A DNA stretch of 64,000 nt from Mesodorylaimus sp. YZB2_4 (lineage: Eukaryota > Nematoda > Enoplea > Dorylaimida > Dorylaimidae), in NCBI GenBank assembly GCA_030248295.1, contig JASANH010001725.1:558001-622000 (forward strand), given 5' to 3'. A program made the translations under genes and the position numbers. Numbering within the stretch: the first letter of the stretch is position 1; each line of letters starts with the position of its first letter. The notes beneath the pieces were generated by a model. The model saw only the letters and a program-made list of their open reading frames with translations, did no database searches and was not told the origin of the DNA. This document shows positions 1 through 11,200 of this stretch, in pieces.

Positions 1-159
1 GCGGGTTTCAGCCTCGCCTGGAGGAGCGTATCGAGCGGCCAACGAAGGCATTTGATACGCTGTTGCCTTTGTCCAGTCCAGACAACCACATACAACGCCG
101 TGTGTAACGCGGTCAGATACACCATCTTCTCCACAGCCAAACACACCACTGGACCCTTC

Positions 160-300
160 TCATATGCTGGTGATGATACAGGTCTCGGCTGTGGTGCTTC
201 TGTTGAATGCAGAACTGGCTAGTGTTTGACTCGCGGTCGGGTAAATCATGTCGCGTATGATGCGTCCCATAGTCCTCGAGTCAGCATACCTGCGTTTGGT
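160..300 (+). repeat. Degenerate tRNA-derived SINE copy A
   Basis: Read on the minus strand, this stretch aligns with the repeats at 790-960, 3465-3625 and 52130-52295: a CACCAAACGC block, then ACTCGAGG, then an ACCGCGAGTCAAA core. In the best copy (3465-3625) that core is the tRNA-like B-box. This copy is in the opposite orientation to the other three and is heavily diverged. The short ORFs through it have no recognisable protein. Confidence 0.5.
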
Positions 301-789
301 GATACGGCACAGCAGGAACTGGGGTGTGCGTTGAAAGCAAGAACGGATGTAGTACTGGGGAAACTGGGCGGCATAGAACTCGACCCACAATTTTTTTTTG
401 AGCGCATAGAAAAAATGGGCGCCCCGGTCAAACATATATCGAGCCAAAGTAATTTAGACATACCGTACTGACAAGAGTGGCCTTGTTGTAGGGTCTTTAT
501 TAGATCCAAGAAAGCGACCAAGTTCCCCACCAAAAATATTCTAACGGCCCTAAAAGCATCTCCGTCAACTGACTTTCCTACCTTGGAAAGTAATTCCTAA
601 TTGGACCCAGCGGGTAGTGGTAGATGGCTGTCGAATCTCTCCCGTCTAACCTCTGAAGTTTGCAGGTTTAACTGTTGGGACACGCTTTTTATTACATTTC
701 TTGCAAATTTAGGCGATCGCAATGCACATGCGCATTGGAGCGGTCATGCTTACTGATTTCAACCAAGTGCCTGGCAGATCTTGGCTCAT

Positions 790-960
790 TAGCACAGCCA
801 TGTTTTAGCACATCACCAAGCTCAGGTGTGCGACCTAGAGGGGAAAAAGACAGACAGCACAACATGATTTCCCAGCCGCGAGTCAAGCTGAAGTGTGTGA
901 CTCTTCCTAGGACATACTGAACTGACCAGAGGAACGACCTCGCAGGCCACGATACCTCGT
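790..960 (-). repeat. Degenerate tRNA-derived SINE copy B
   Basis: Same order of blocks as the other copies: ATCACCAAGC, a GACCTAGAGGGG block equivalent to CACTCGAGGGC, and CAGCCGCGAGTCAA equivalent to the B-box region. It is diverged and no longer carries an intact promoter. Confidence 0.5.
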
Positions 961-3464
961 GTTGCATTATTCCTAACCGCCCCACAAAGACCGTGTAGAC
1001 TCTCCATTCGGGGAGCACAAGTCGGCCATAAGGGAGATTTGGCGGACCTGGAGCCGAAGTGCTCCGAGAGGCCAGGATAATAATTAGTCACCCGCCAGTG
1101 CAAGCCAGACCAGTCACTCAAACCCACTGTCAGTGAGTCTTGTGCCTGGCCCCGACTATTTTGAGAGGCAGACTAGTTGCCACAACCGGTGCAGGTAAGA
1201 ATATCCACCTCCTAGATTTCTGCACTAGGCTGATGCCTAATCCACTGGGCCGTGAGCCGTACTGATTGAATTGAACCAATCTCCTTTTGGAAGTCTCAGA
1301 TCTGAACACTCCGAAGACTCAGCATATTTTCCGGTGCAATGCGACCACTGTCTCACTGCTTCGTATCCAGTCTCTCCAATCTGTGAAGCAATGGGTAATT
1401 TGATGTAACTTGTGCCGATATATGTACATACTATTTTTGATTGCGAGTTTCTCTAGTCACTGGCTAAGCTAGCAATTAGTCAACCCGCTATTGTGGGGCC
1501 CGTCTGGCAATCGATCCCCTGCACGGAGCTGGTACTCGCAGCTGGGAGCGTCACTCGTCAGGATGTTTCGGCCAAGGTTCGAAGATGGTTGACTGTCCTG
1601 GTTTTTTGGCATGGTGCCAAAGCTCCAGCAGTCTCCCCTCGAGTAATGCGTGCCCAAATGTATTACACAATGCCGGGCGTGCTGCATTGATCCAAAGGCA
1701 TTGGAGCCCTATCCTACGAATCATGTGCGGATGTCAGATACTAGAAATTAGCTGTTGGGCACTATCTTCAAGCCTGGACTAGGGACTTTCACTGGTTCAG
1801 ACCATCCCCACCAGAACAGCCCTGCTTGTGAAAGCAATAACTGCTTGTTGCAGTTTCGATTATTGAAACTGGCGCAATTCTTTAAACTCACTCACAGGTA
1901 TCACGATTCCTCGACATTTATCATTTATGGCCTGCTCCCTTTACACGAAAGTCGAGCTGGTACTGGACGCACTCATATCCAGGCAGAATATCGAATATTC
2001 GTGGATGCTCGTATGAGCGCATTTTATGTCAGACTTACAGGATGGAGGAAGCGCTCAAGTCAGTCTTCACGAGTTGAGACTTCGTTTTTAAAATGACTTT
2101 TGATGTCTCATGAATTTTCCAATTCGTATTCAACGACAAATTGGAAGCCTTGTTTCAAGTCCAGGCCAGTTGCATGGAAGGTCGTGTAGGCGCAAACCTT
2201 CCTATTGGGCAAAAGTGCGCTGAATAAGTTGTACTCTTTCCGGAAGCCAAGAGGAAAAAAGGTTTTTGGAGGTTTTCGTGTTTCAGGAAGGTTTCCCTAG
2301 GATAAGGTGGAACCATCCTGGGACGGGCTTCGATTTACCTGCGCCAACACAATGTCAGAAACGAGTTATAAAATTACCTCTCTGGGACGAAGTTCTGTTC
2401 TCTTTTTCATGTCTCACAGCTGCTATCATAAATCGAAGTTTCTCCTTCTCTGACTCGCTCTTCTCTGTTCCAGCATGGAATGTCATGTTTGCTTCTTGAG
2501 ACTTATTGTATCTTCTGCTCCTTGGCACTGTTGATCGATCCGCTCTGAGGACTAATAGAACTGGACAAACCATGGGTGGCGATGCTGGATCAGAATAACC
2601 TAATCACCCTGCTGTTATCCTGTCTCTATCGGGGTCCTCCACCGCCTGGGGTCGTGATAGTTCGATCTGACTTCCCACTGGTGCTTGTGAACGAGGACAG
2701 TGACTGCCGCTGGCCCCCGTTGATTAATTTGGGATTGGGAGGTTGGAGTGCTAAGTGTTGACAAGCACAGCGAACAATGTTGCAGCGGGCAGCTGATACG
2801 ATGGATGTTTTCATTAAAAGGTTACCGAAACTTGGGGGTTTCTCTCTTGCGCAAGCAGGACCCAGTGATGTGAGTTTGGCATCTTTGTCAATCTATGAGC
2901 CGTTCAGATCTCCTTGAAACGTCCTAAATGGCCCCATAGATATTTTTTAGGGGGTATTTTACGCTTCAACTTCAGAAGTCTTCTGTTCCTTTTCTACTCG
3001 TAGATTCTCGTGCCTGGGGACGCACTCGCCTTTGGCTTCTAGAACTGAACTGAACTAAAGGGACAGGTTCAAGATCTCTGACGTAAAGGCCGCACTAATC
3101 AAACACCCTGCCTGCTGAGATATCATTTCGCCCCTGAGAACTCTGATAGGCTTATCTAATTTCGAACGTGCTCCTGCTGGTGAGGTTATATGCGTCCGGT
3201 TATCCTTTGAACTATGGTGCCAGGACGGTTATACAGTAAGCACTAACTATCTGCGTGCATTCACATTTACCATCACGAATGGTGCTCCCTTTCCCCTATG
3301 AACCGACCGGTATCTTCAATCCGTCAAACCTGTGCTTGATGTCGTCATCTGACGCTCTATACTTTGCCCTGTCCAGACATCTGGGACCAGCGAATGCTGT
3401 TCCCGTCTGCTTAGCCTAGTCATAATGAGCAAATTCTGCTACTGTATGATCACCCATGTCATGA
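961..3464. other. Non-coding stretch
   Basis: Only short overlapping ORFs on both strands are present. I see no recognisable domain, no consistent splice structure and no tandem repeat, so I read it as intergenic or decayed DNA. Confidence 0.5.
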
Positions 3465-3625
3465 CATACTTTAACCACAGCCAAGCACTATACAGCGCAC
3501 TCGAGGGCTAAAGAACACATATTTGACAATCATTTTTACCGAGGCGGGAGTCGAACCCTTCCCTGTCAGTGCGCACCCAGCGTGAGAGGCAGATGCCTTA
3601 ACTCGCTAGGCCACGACCCCGGCCT
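3465..3625 (-). repeat. tRNA-derived SINE or tRNA pseudogene (best copy)
   Basis: On the minus strand the unit begins GGCCGGGGTCGTGGCC, contains an A-box-like TGGCCTAGCGAGTTAAGG and then an exact B-box GGTTCGACTCC, as in RNA polymerase III internal promoters. The acceptor and T stems pair poorly, the variable region is long and the anticodon stem has a mismatch, so a working tRNA is unlikely. The tail (CCCTCGAGTGCGC and onwards) is shared with three other copies in the window, which is why I call it a SINE rather than an isolated tRNA pseudogene. Confidence 0.6.
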
Positions 3626-3838
3626 ATAGGTTCAGCGAGTTGTATGCACTGTGCTCAGCAGTCAGCCCGAATAGAGTAGGAAGCTGTGTTATTTTGGTCC
3701 TAAGATCAAGACGCCCCTTCGAAAAGTCATGGTCTTTTATGACACAGTTAATTGCTCTCGCCATGTGTTTCACCTGATCACACGTTTTAAGATGATCCGC
3801 ACAAACACACACTCCGAAAGTGGTCTAGTGCACTCTAT

Positions 3839-4325
3839 TCACACCAAAAGTTTCGCCGGATTCAAACTTTGAAGACAAGTGATGAACTTGGTGTCCAACT
3901 TGCACGTCTCGTATTGGCATCGGGTCGGCGTTTTGATGCACCTGGCGTGTCCTCCGGGCAAACACTCGTACTCGTAGGACAACGTGTACAGCTGGCCTTC
4001 GAACTCGGCGCACATGGGGTGCTGGTTCAAATTGTAGTAGCCCGTATTCCATTGCTTGAAGCATCTGAAACTGGATCTGGGACTCTCATGCGCCCAATGC
4101 GACTCAGTCCACTCACCTCTGACAGTCGCTGCAGTTGTACTTTTCCAACAGTTCCATAATGCCTTCCACGCCCATCGTGCACCGCAGCATTTCTTGGAAT
4201 TGCCAAAGATATTCTGGCGAGCCGTCTTCTTCCTCCTCCTCCTCAGGTTCTTCCATCACATCGGCCCTCGACCAGGCCAGTAGGACCAACGAGACGGCGA
4301 AGACGACGAACCAGCGACCAGACAT
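3839..4325 (-). CDS. Small secreted cysteine-rich protein, two exons
   Basis: Two coding exons, about 4325-4117 and 4064-3839, join in phase 2 (donor GTGAGT, acceptor GTTTCAG) to give 144 residues. The start at 4325 is chosen because MSGRWFVVFAVSLVLLAWSRA is a textbook signal peptide; the upstream ATG at 4352 lies across a TTTTCAG acceptor. After the signal come an acidic stretch (EEPEEEEEED) and a domain with ten cysteines (motifs NCSDCQRC, PMC, YEC, ARC, TRC, ETC, ITC), an even number that fits five disulphides. I do not recognise the family. It is probably extracellular; function unknown. A 5' UTR intron or trans-splice site probably ends at 4339. Confidence 0.7.
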
Positions 4326-4359
4326 TGCGTGCTGCGATCTGAAAATAGCCATCAGTCAG

Positions 4360-5266
4360 ATTGAGTAAGGCTGCTGCCAACCCGCCTGGCTTACTATCTC
4401 GACTGGCTCTGACTACTGAATCGAAGTCGACCGTTCCGAACGAAGCCTCGTCGTTCTGCGTCTCCAAGAGAAACAGGACAGTTTAGGCTTAACGAGCAGC
4501 CTCTTGGATATTGGCGTAACAGTATACTCGAGCGGACATGTTGATTCAACGCTAGCTATGCCCCCCGTGCTAACGGACATTACGCCCTTCTAACTGGCCA
4601 TTTAATTGGAGCAGCCCACGCACACCCGCATCACTAATCTGCCCCTGTGCTAACATTTATTTTTTTACATCCCGGTAACACAACCCCAACCACCACACCC
4701 CGCCGCAGTCACTCGATCCGAGGACCAAAGCTGCTGATGATATGCACCTCCCTCCAATCAGCAAATTACCCATTCACCGAGCAAGTCCATTCGCATACCT
4801 GCCGGATGGCACCTTGGCACGAACTCCAGTCTCCGGAGGATCAAAGGCAGCCCGACCTATCCCCATCGACTAGATTGAGTGCCCGCCCAGTCCTGACCCG
4901 CTGTCCATCCCCAGAGTGGCTTCTTGTCAAAATCTACTCCGCCGACCTACGCAAGAACAGCGTGCGGCCGTCCCCTGTCGTCTTCCTCGAGACACCCGTT
5001 GACGTCTGTAGAGTTAATGGAGACAGCACCAGTTGCCAATTGGCATCGTTGCTTGGGCCATCATAGACTAGAACACACTATTAACACAACGGCGCCAATC
5101 AAACTTTACCCTCGTCACAACGCCCATGCAGCAGATCCCTTAACAAGTTCTTCGATTATAAATACCGTAAACACTATTCACGACGTAGAACCGGACATAA
5201 CCCTCAGAAATATTAACTCTTTAAGTCAAATAGGTAGACAAAACACATAATGCCTACGTGGGAATG
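4360..5266. other. Spacer between secreted-protein gene and WDR81
   Basis: This is the 3' flank of WDR81. A plus-strand ORF of 139 codons (4647-5066) has low-complexity Pro/Ser/Thr composition and no recognisable domain. I regard it as chance. Confidence 0.5.
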
Positions 5267-8200
5267 TCAGCACAAAAGTTCAATGTTTCCTGTCGTCGAA
5301 CCGAGCAAGAGCAATTTACTCAAGGGCAGAATTCGAATGGTCGTGATGGCACCAGCGAACACATCAGCACGCAATTTCGAATCCGTAAACGATGCCTCGG
5401 AGCTGACCGTCGTGTACAGACGTAACCGATTCGACTGAGTCGCGCAAATAAGCTCTTGATTATAAGGTGTCATACAGACCACCGCATCTGACGTGCCTGA
5501 AACGACCAGATTTCTTCGTGACAGGTGTCTTATCAATGCAAACACGAACCCTGACGTGCCTATTTCTCAAAACATCCCCTCTCGACTCAATGGTGCAAGT
5601 TCCGAGCATAATAAGATTGCTTGTCCACCAAACGTGACCCTCTCACGCTCAGCAGGGGCAGCACGTGAACGTAGGAATCTGTCCACCAAGTCCATGGGGA
5701 ACTCGATTCATGCACCCTATTCTAATCAACAAAAAGCAACACACGCTCACTTACCCGGGACACGACACTGTACCGAACAATCTCTCGCTTTGACCAAGCA
5801 CAGGGGCTGATCAAACGGGCACACGACAAATTGATCCTTGTCGTAGGCTGACATCTACAAAACGTCAGGTCATCTATCACTCACTCTTACCCTGTCACAT
5901 TGTCAGCCAGACTGACTTACAGCAAATATGTCTGTATCGCACACTTTCATCTGTCCCAATAAACGTCCGGTTCGCAAATCCAAAGTGGAAACGTGGCCCA
6001 GTCCGTGTCCAACAGCCAGCCATCGATCGACCCCGCTCGGATCGATGCAAAGAGCACGTATGGGACCCCCGACTCCTTGCCCGCGATTCATTCCCAAGGA
6101 AAATTCGTGAGCCCATTTCGCCTGGCGTATGTCCAAGAACCTAAAATGAACAGAACACGCGATAAACCGTGCTAATCTAGCTAACGCAGTCTACTAACTT
6201 GATTACTGGCAATGTTCCCGCCACCAAGAGCGAGCTCGACGGAGCCGCGGTCGCTTCCACAATCGTGGCCATATGCACCTGCTGCTGCAACTGTGGCTGG
6301 TCGTGAGCAAAGTCGCCGAAGTCGAATTCGCGGATTGGCACGCCCATAAATGGATCCCAGATCTAAAAGTATGAACAGCGATGTCCTGAGATGACTAACG
6401 AGGTCCACCACTTTGCCAGAGTGCCAAGTGGCGGCTCAAGCCTTCGAGCATTAGATCCCCTCAATAGTATGCCTACACGACCATTACCAAGAAAAAACTC
6501 AATCCTTCCAGATCATACTCAATATGCTAGCAGGCCAGTCACTCACGTGAACAGTTCCATCCACGCTCGCCACGAGCCTCACGCTATCCACGAACGCCAA
6601 ATCCCACAACGGTCTCTTATGAGACTTGTAGGAATACTGGCACGACGTCCTCGCTCCACCATCTCCCGTCGACCTCAGTGACCATAACTTGACCGTCTTA
6701 TCATTACTGACACTGAAGAACGAGTTCTCGTTATCCAATGCCAGAATCTTCTTCACAGGCCCCGTATGACCAGCGAACGTTTGCAACTTCATGTGCTTGA
6801 AGTTGAAATGTGCTTCTTTTGGACTTCGACCTAAAACACAGCACATAAATCATTTTTCCAAACCCAGGACTCCATCTTTCTTCTTACCCAATTCATACTC
6901 CCAATATGCCAGCCAATTGCCCTTTAATTTCCGACTGGAATGTTTGAGTCGCTTGCACACCAAGTCCACTTCTGCCGCATGCTCTTCCAAATCTCTGTTG
7001 ACCTTTTCCACGGCCACACCTGACAGACGATGCGAGCTCGCCAACATGCTCTCTTCCAGACCGGCCTCATTCCCCAAAGTACCGATTTCGATGTCTGAGC
7101 ATAGCTTAGATAACAAATCGCCGTTGGACAGACTCAGTTGCAAATATTGTCTACCGCACAGGGCACCAAACGCTTTCACCATGCGACTGGCCAACACCGG
7201 AGTGAAGGTGGCTTTGAGTTGGACGAAGGCCGCGTCTGACCAATCAGCACTCTTGCTAATCCCCGAAATCTCTTTGATTTCCATCGTGTTTGGATTCATC
7301 TCGTACAGCATGTCGTAGGTGCAGAACAGGCGTTGCACCAAGACCAATAAATAAGTCTTCACGTTCTCGGCACCCACCCGTACTCCCAACCAATAAAGAC
7401 ATTCGGCCGCTTTCCAGGTCAGAGTCGTTCGTGTCGCCGTACTGGAAAATGTGACCTTGATCGACGACGCCGCTCGGATCAATGGAAACAGCAGGGTATC
7501 GATGAAGGTATGGTCCTTCAAATTCTCCATCATCTGCTCGTGGGTCAAGTATGGAAATGTGCGTCGGATCAAGGCGACACAGGCCAGTACAGCCATTTCC
7601 ATATTTGGAGTTAATCTCTTCAAGGCTTGAGCGATCAGCTCGCCAGCGTAAGCGAAATAGTGCCTCAGTATCATGTGCTCCCCGTAGATCATAGCAATCT
7701 CCTCCAAGCAGTGCAGCACCTTGGCAGCACCCGCGTCGCCCAGCACTGGATACCACGAAGACGTGAATGCTTCGCCAGACAGGGGCATCGGCTCCAGACG
7801 ATCAGCCGAGTAGCACAAGGCCAGCATCCTAAGCAGATTCTTGGTCAAATATCGCGCCGTCAATAACGGGCCCAGTCGATGCGCCAACCAAAGTAGACTT
7901 TCTTCGGCCACTTCAGAAACGGTCAAACCGGGTTGATGAGTCGACTGCTTGTGCCCTTTCGTCCTGCCGTACTCATCATCTTGCTCCATCTTAGTCATTG
8001 ATAAGGAGGACAGTCCGCCTGCTCCCATACTGAAACCACTTTCCGACGACCGAATTGATACAACGTCAATCGCAGCCGCCATCGCTTCCACATCCGTCGA
8101 TGAAGAGTCGCGACGGCTGGTCGCTTGGCCCCCTAGAACACAAGCGCTCAGTGATCTTCCATTGCTGTCCATACGTGCAGTGCCCCTGTTATAAGGTTAA

Positions 8201-11200
8201 CAGACTGGGGTGTAGCCTGCTTGCGCCATCCATGATTGCGCCTTTCCAGATTGCACCGGTCTCAATTGCGCCGCCCCGCAATTGCGCCATTATTGAGTTG
8301 TGCCGGTTTTAGTCGCGCCGTTTATACCCCGCTGCTTGATGAATGGATGCATTCATTGTGGGGACTGTTTGTATTGATGGATTGTCGGGAGCTGTTTCAT
8401 TCTTTCATTTCGTACACAGCTTTCTTCACAATCGCTCGATCTGGATCTGGTAACGTCAGATGGTTGTGATCATCATGTCAAATTTGATCAGTGTTTTGTA
8501 CTGTCGTCCACACATAATTTGCTAATGCAATCCTTTCTCACGCATCGCCGCCGCTTCCTCGCGTTATTGGTTTCAACTAATCGGTAGACAAAAGCGAAGA
8601 AACAGGCGTCCACTCCTGTTTCTGTTTTGAAGACTTCCTGGATAACCTTGACGAACTCGTCGAACGGCGCATGGTACTACAACTGACTGGTCGGCGGCGC
8701 AAATATAACACGGCGCAGCTAGGGGTGGCGCAATTGAGACCGGCGCAATCAGGGACGCCGCTACTAGGGACATCCCCCAGAGCTGTTTAGTCAAAAGTTA
8801 CACACAAAATTCAAAAGTTTTGACCAAACAGCTCGGTGCTGGCTCACTCGCATGGCCAACCAGACCAAACACCACCCGCAAGTCACTCACCTTCTTCCGC
8901 GATGTCCAATTGAAACTGCACAATAGAATCAGCGTCTTCGTGCATTTGTTCGTTCTTCCTTTCCGCCGTCGGACTGTCGTCAACTATCGACACAGCGGCA
9001 TCTGGATTCCCCGAGTTCGTTGTGAACTGTGGCAGCTGGCGTCTGGCAACTGTCGAGTCGCTATTGCTCTTTTGCACTGCCCTCCTCCAATACTCCTCAT
9101 CGTCCTCGAAAAATTGTTGATCCCGTTCGCCAGCCGCAGCTTCGACCAACGGCTGCACGAGGTTGTCCAAGAATCTCTCCACACCCAACCGAACTGACAA
9201 TTGCAGCAGAAACGTACGATGATAGAGTTTTAGAAATTTGGCAGAACAAGGTGCATCCACGTCATAAAAATCGATAAGGCAATCCAAAAAATGCTTTTCG
9301 GTCAACTCTGGCCCCAGCGCTTGAGCCAACGGGTTCCACAACGACCACACGGCCAATACCCGGGTGTACGGGTCGACCAATAAAGACCGCTTCGTCAACC
9401 GAGCCAGCAATTCCACGCCAGCCAATGGCATATGCGGTAAGATCAATGGCAACAACTTGGCCACATCCCTGACTCGTTTCTCCGATGAGTCCAAGATCAA
9501 TCGCAGATCGCGCCCCGTTCCGTTCGAGCCTTCCAGCTCCAATGATCGAACTCGTCGGAAGCACTCGTACATCGGAGCCAAGTAGTAGGGAAATGGGACA
9601 AGGCAAATCAATGGCTGCAGAATTAGCCCTGGACACAAAATTGATGGATCAACCGCAGGCGTCGAACTGAGATTGTCGGGAGTGATAACGAGATTCGAAC
9701 TGATGAGAACTTCTACAGCAAACTTTATGCACCTAAAAGGGAAAGAACGTTAGAGTTGTTCGACTACAATCCCTCTAATAGATTGGACCCACAATCCTCG
9801 TTCACTCTAATAATCGAAAGACCGCCTTTTTCGATGCAAGCTAAGGAGGCGCAGCACAAATCACAGCATACCTTGGTAGCGGGGACGTCTGGCCATCAAA
9901 CACAGCCCTTTTGGCGACTTGCAGACGCTGTTCAGTACCAGCATAGCGTGGCAATTGTCGGAATATCTCCGAATGGCATAATTCGGTCAGGAAAACACCA
10001 AAACTTGTCAGACACTCCCTGACTAGCGGAGACGTCTTGTGGGATACCTAAACAACAGACTTACTCATTATCTCACCAGACAACTGCGGGGATTGTGTCC
10101 TCTGACTTTGCAATCTCATGCATAAGTAAGTGTAGGGAGCATTCACAGGAGGCATTTGGAAAAGTTTAATGCGCTATCGTGCTGAACGCATGAAACGTGG
10201 CAGAGGGCGTCCGAGCGACGGGCAACCTTTAGCTCGGATTAAATAAAGATAATGGACATAAATCATGAGAAGGGACTCATAATTAAATGGTACAAAAAAA
10301 GCACCTTATGAACCATCCTTATGAAAACAGATCGTAGCTTTTTTCGACTGAGGTTCTACTCATTGGCAGGAAAAACTAGTAAGTCCCATTCAAAACAGAA
10401 CAAAAAATTTGGAAGACAACAGAATTGAACTTTCACCCTTTCACCCGCCAATCAACTCTACCAATATCCGGTCTCCGACGCCACTTGAGAGAGAATCGAA
10501 TGATCACATAAGTTGTCATGTGTGCCTCCCACCCGGCAAAAAGCATGTATTTGCTTGGATAAGGAGTAAAATAATGTTTTTGGAACCGCATTACGCGGAA
10601 CGGTACTGCTGACCGTTGATGACCACGCAGCCGATGGCGCGTGAACCTTTCCCAAATGCGCTCTATGCCATATGCTATGTCTAAGACTATGCTCTACATT
10701 TCTGCATGCATTACGCAACCTGCGCACTTAGACTCTGGGATGAAAAACTCCGACTAGAGCAAAGAAAGTCTCTCGATTACAATTGCAGCTAAAACATCCA
10801 CCAGAGGGGTTGATGCTTCCCAGCCAGGGGAGAGCATAGATCTCCCGAACACCAGAAATGCTAGATACAATCAAAATTTTTAAGTCAGAGGACAGCCTAA
10901 GTTTCCTGATTCTCACTCACCTGATACGATTGCACACTTCTCCAAATATCGATCGGGAATGGGGATGCAGTCGATAACGATTTGTCCCCCGATCCACCAG
11001 CCTGTGTTTCCACAGCGATCATCTGTAGGTGTTCCATATCGTAGAGTGGATTCATGACGTCGTCGAATGAAGCTGTGGTCGCTGACGCTGATTTATTCTA
11101 AAAACGCGCAGCTTAAGTTCAGCTCAATTCACAAGCTCCTGTATCTTACCATCAACCTCCTCGGATGGGGTTTCGTAAACAACTGTACCACTCCATTATT

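Noticed and set aside
3540-3625. Functional tRNA gene with a CTC anticodon
   Set aside because: The A-box and B-box are present, but stems pair poorly, the variable region is abnormal and the same unit occurs as dispersed diverged copies with a shared non-tRNA body.
4647-5066. 139-codon plus-strand ORF
   Set aside because: Low-complexity composition, no domain, no splice support, and it lies in the 3' flank of WDR81.
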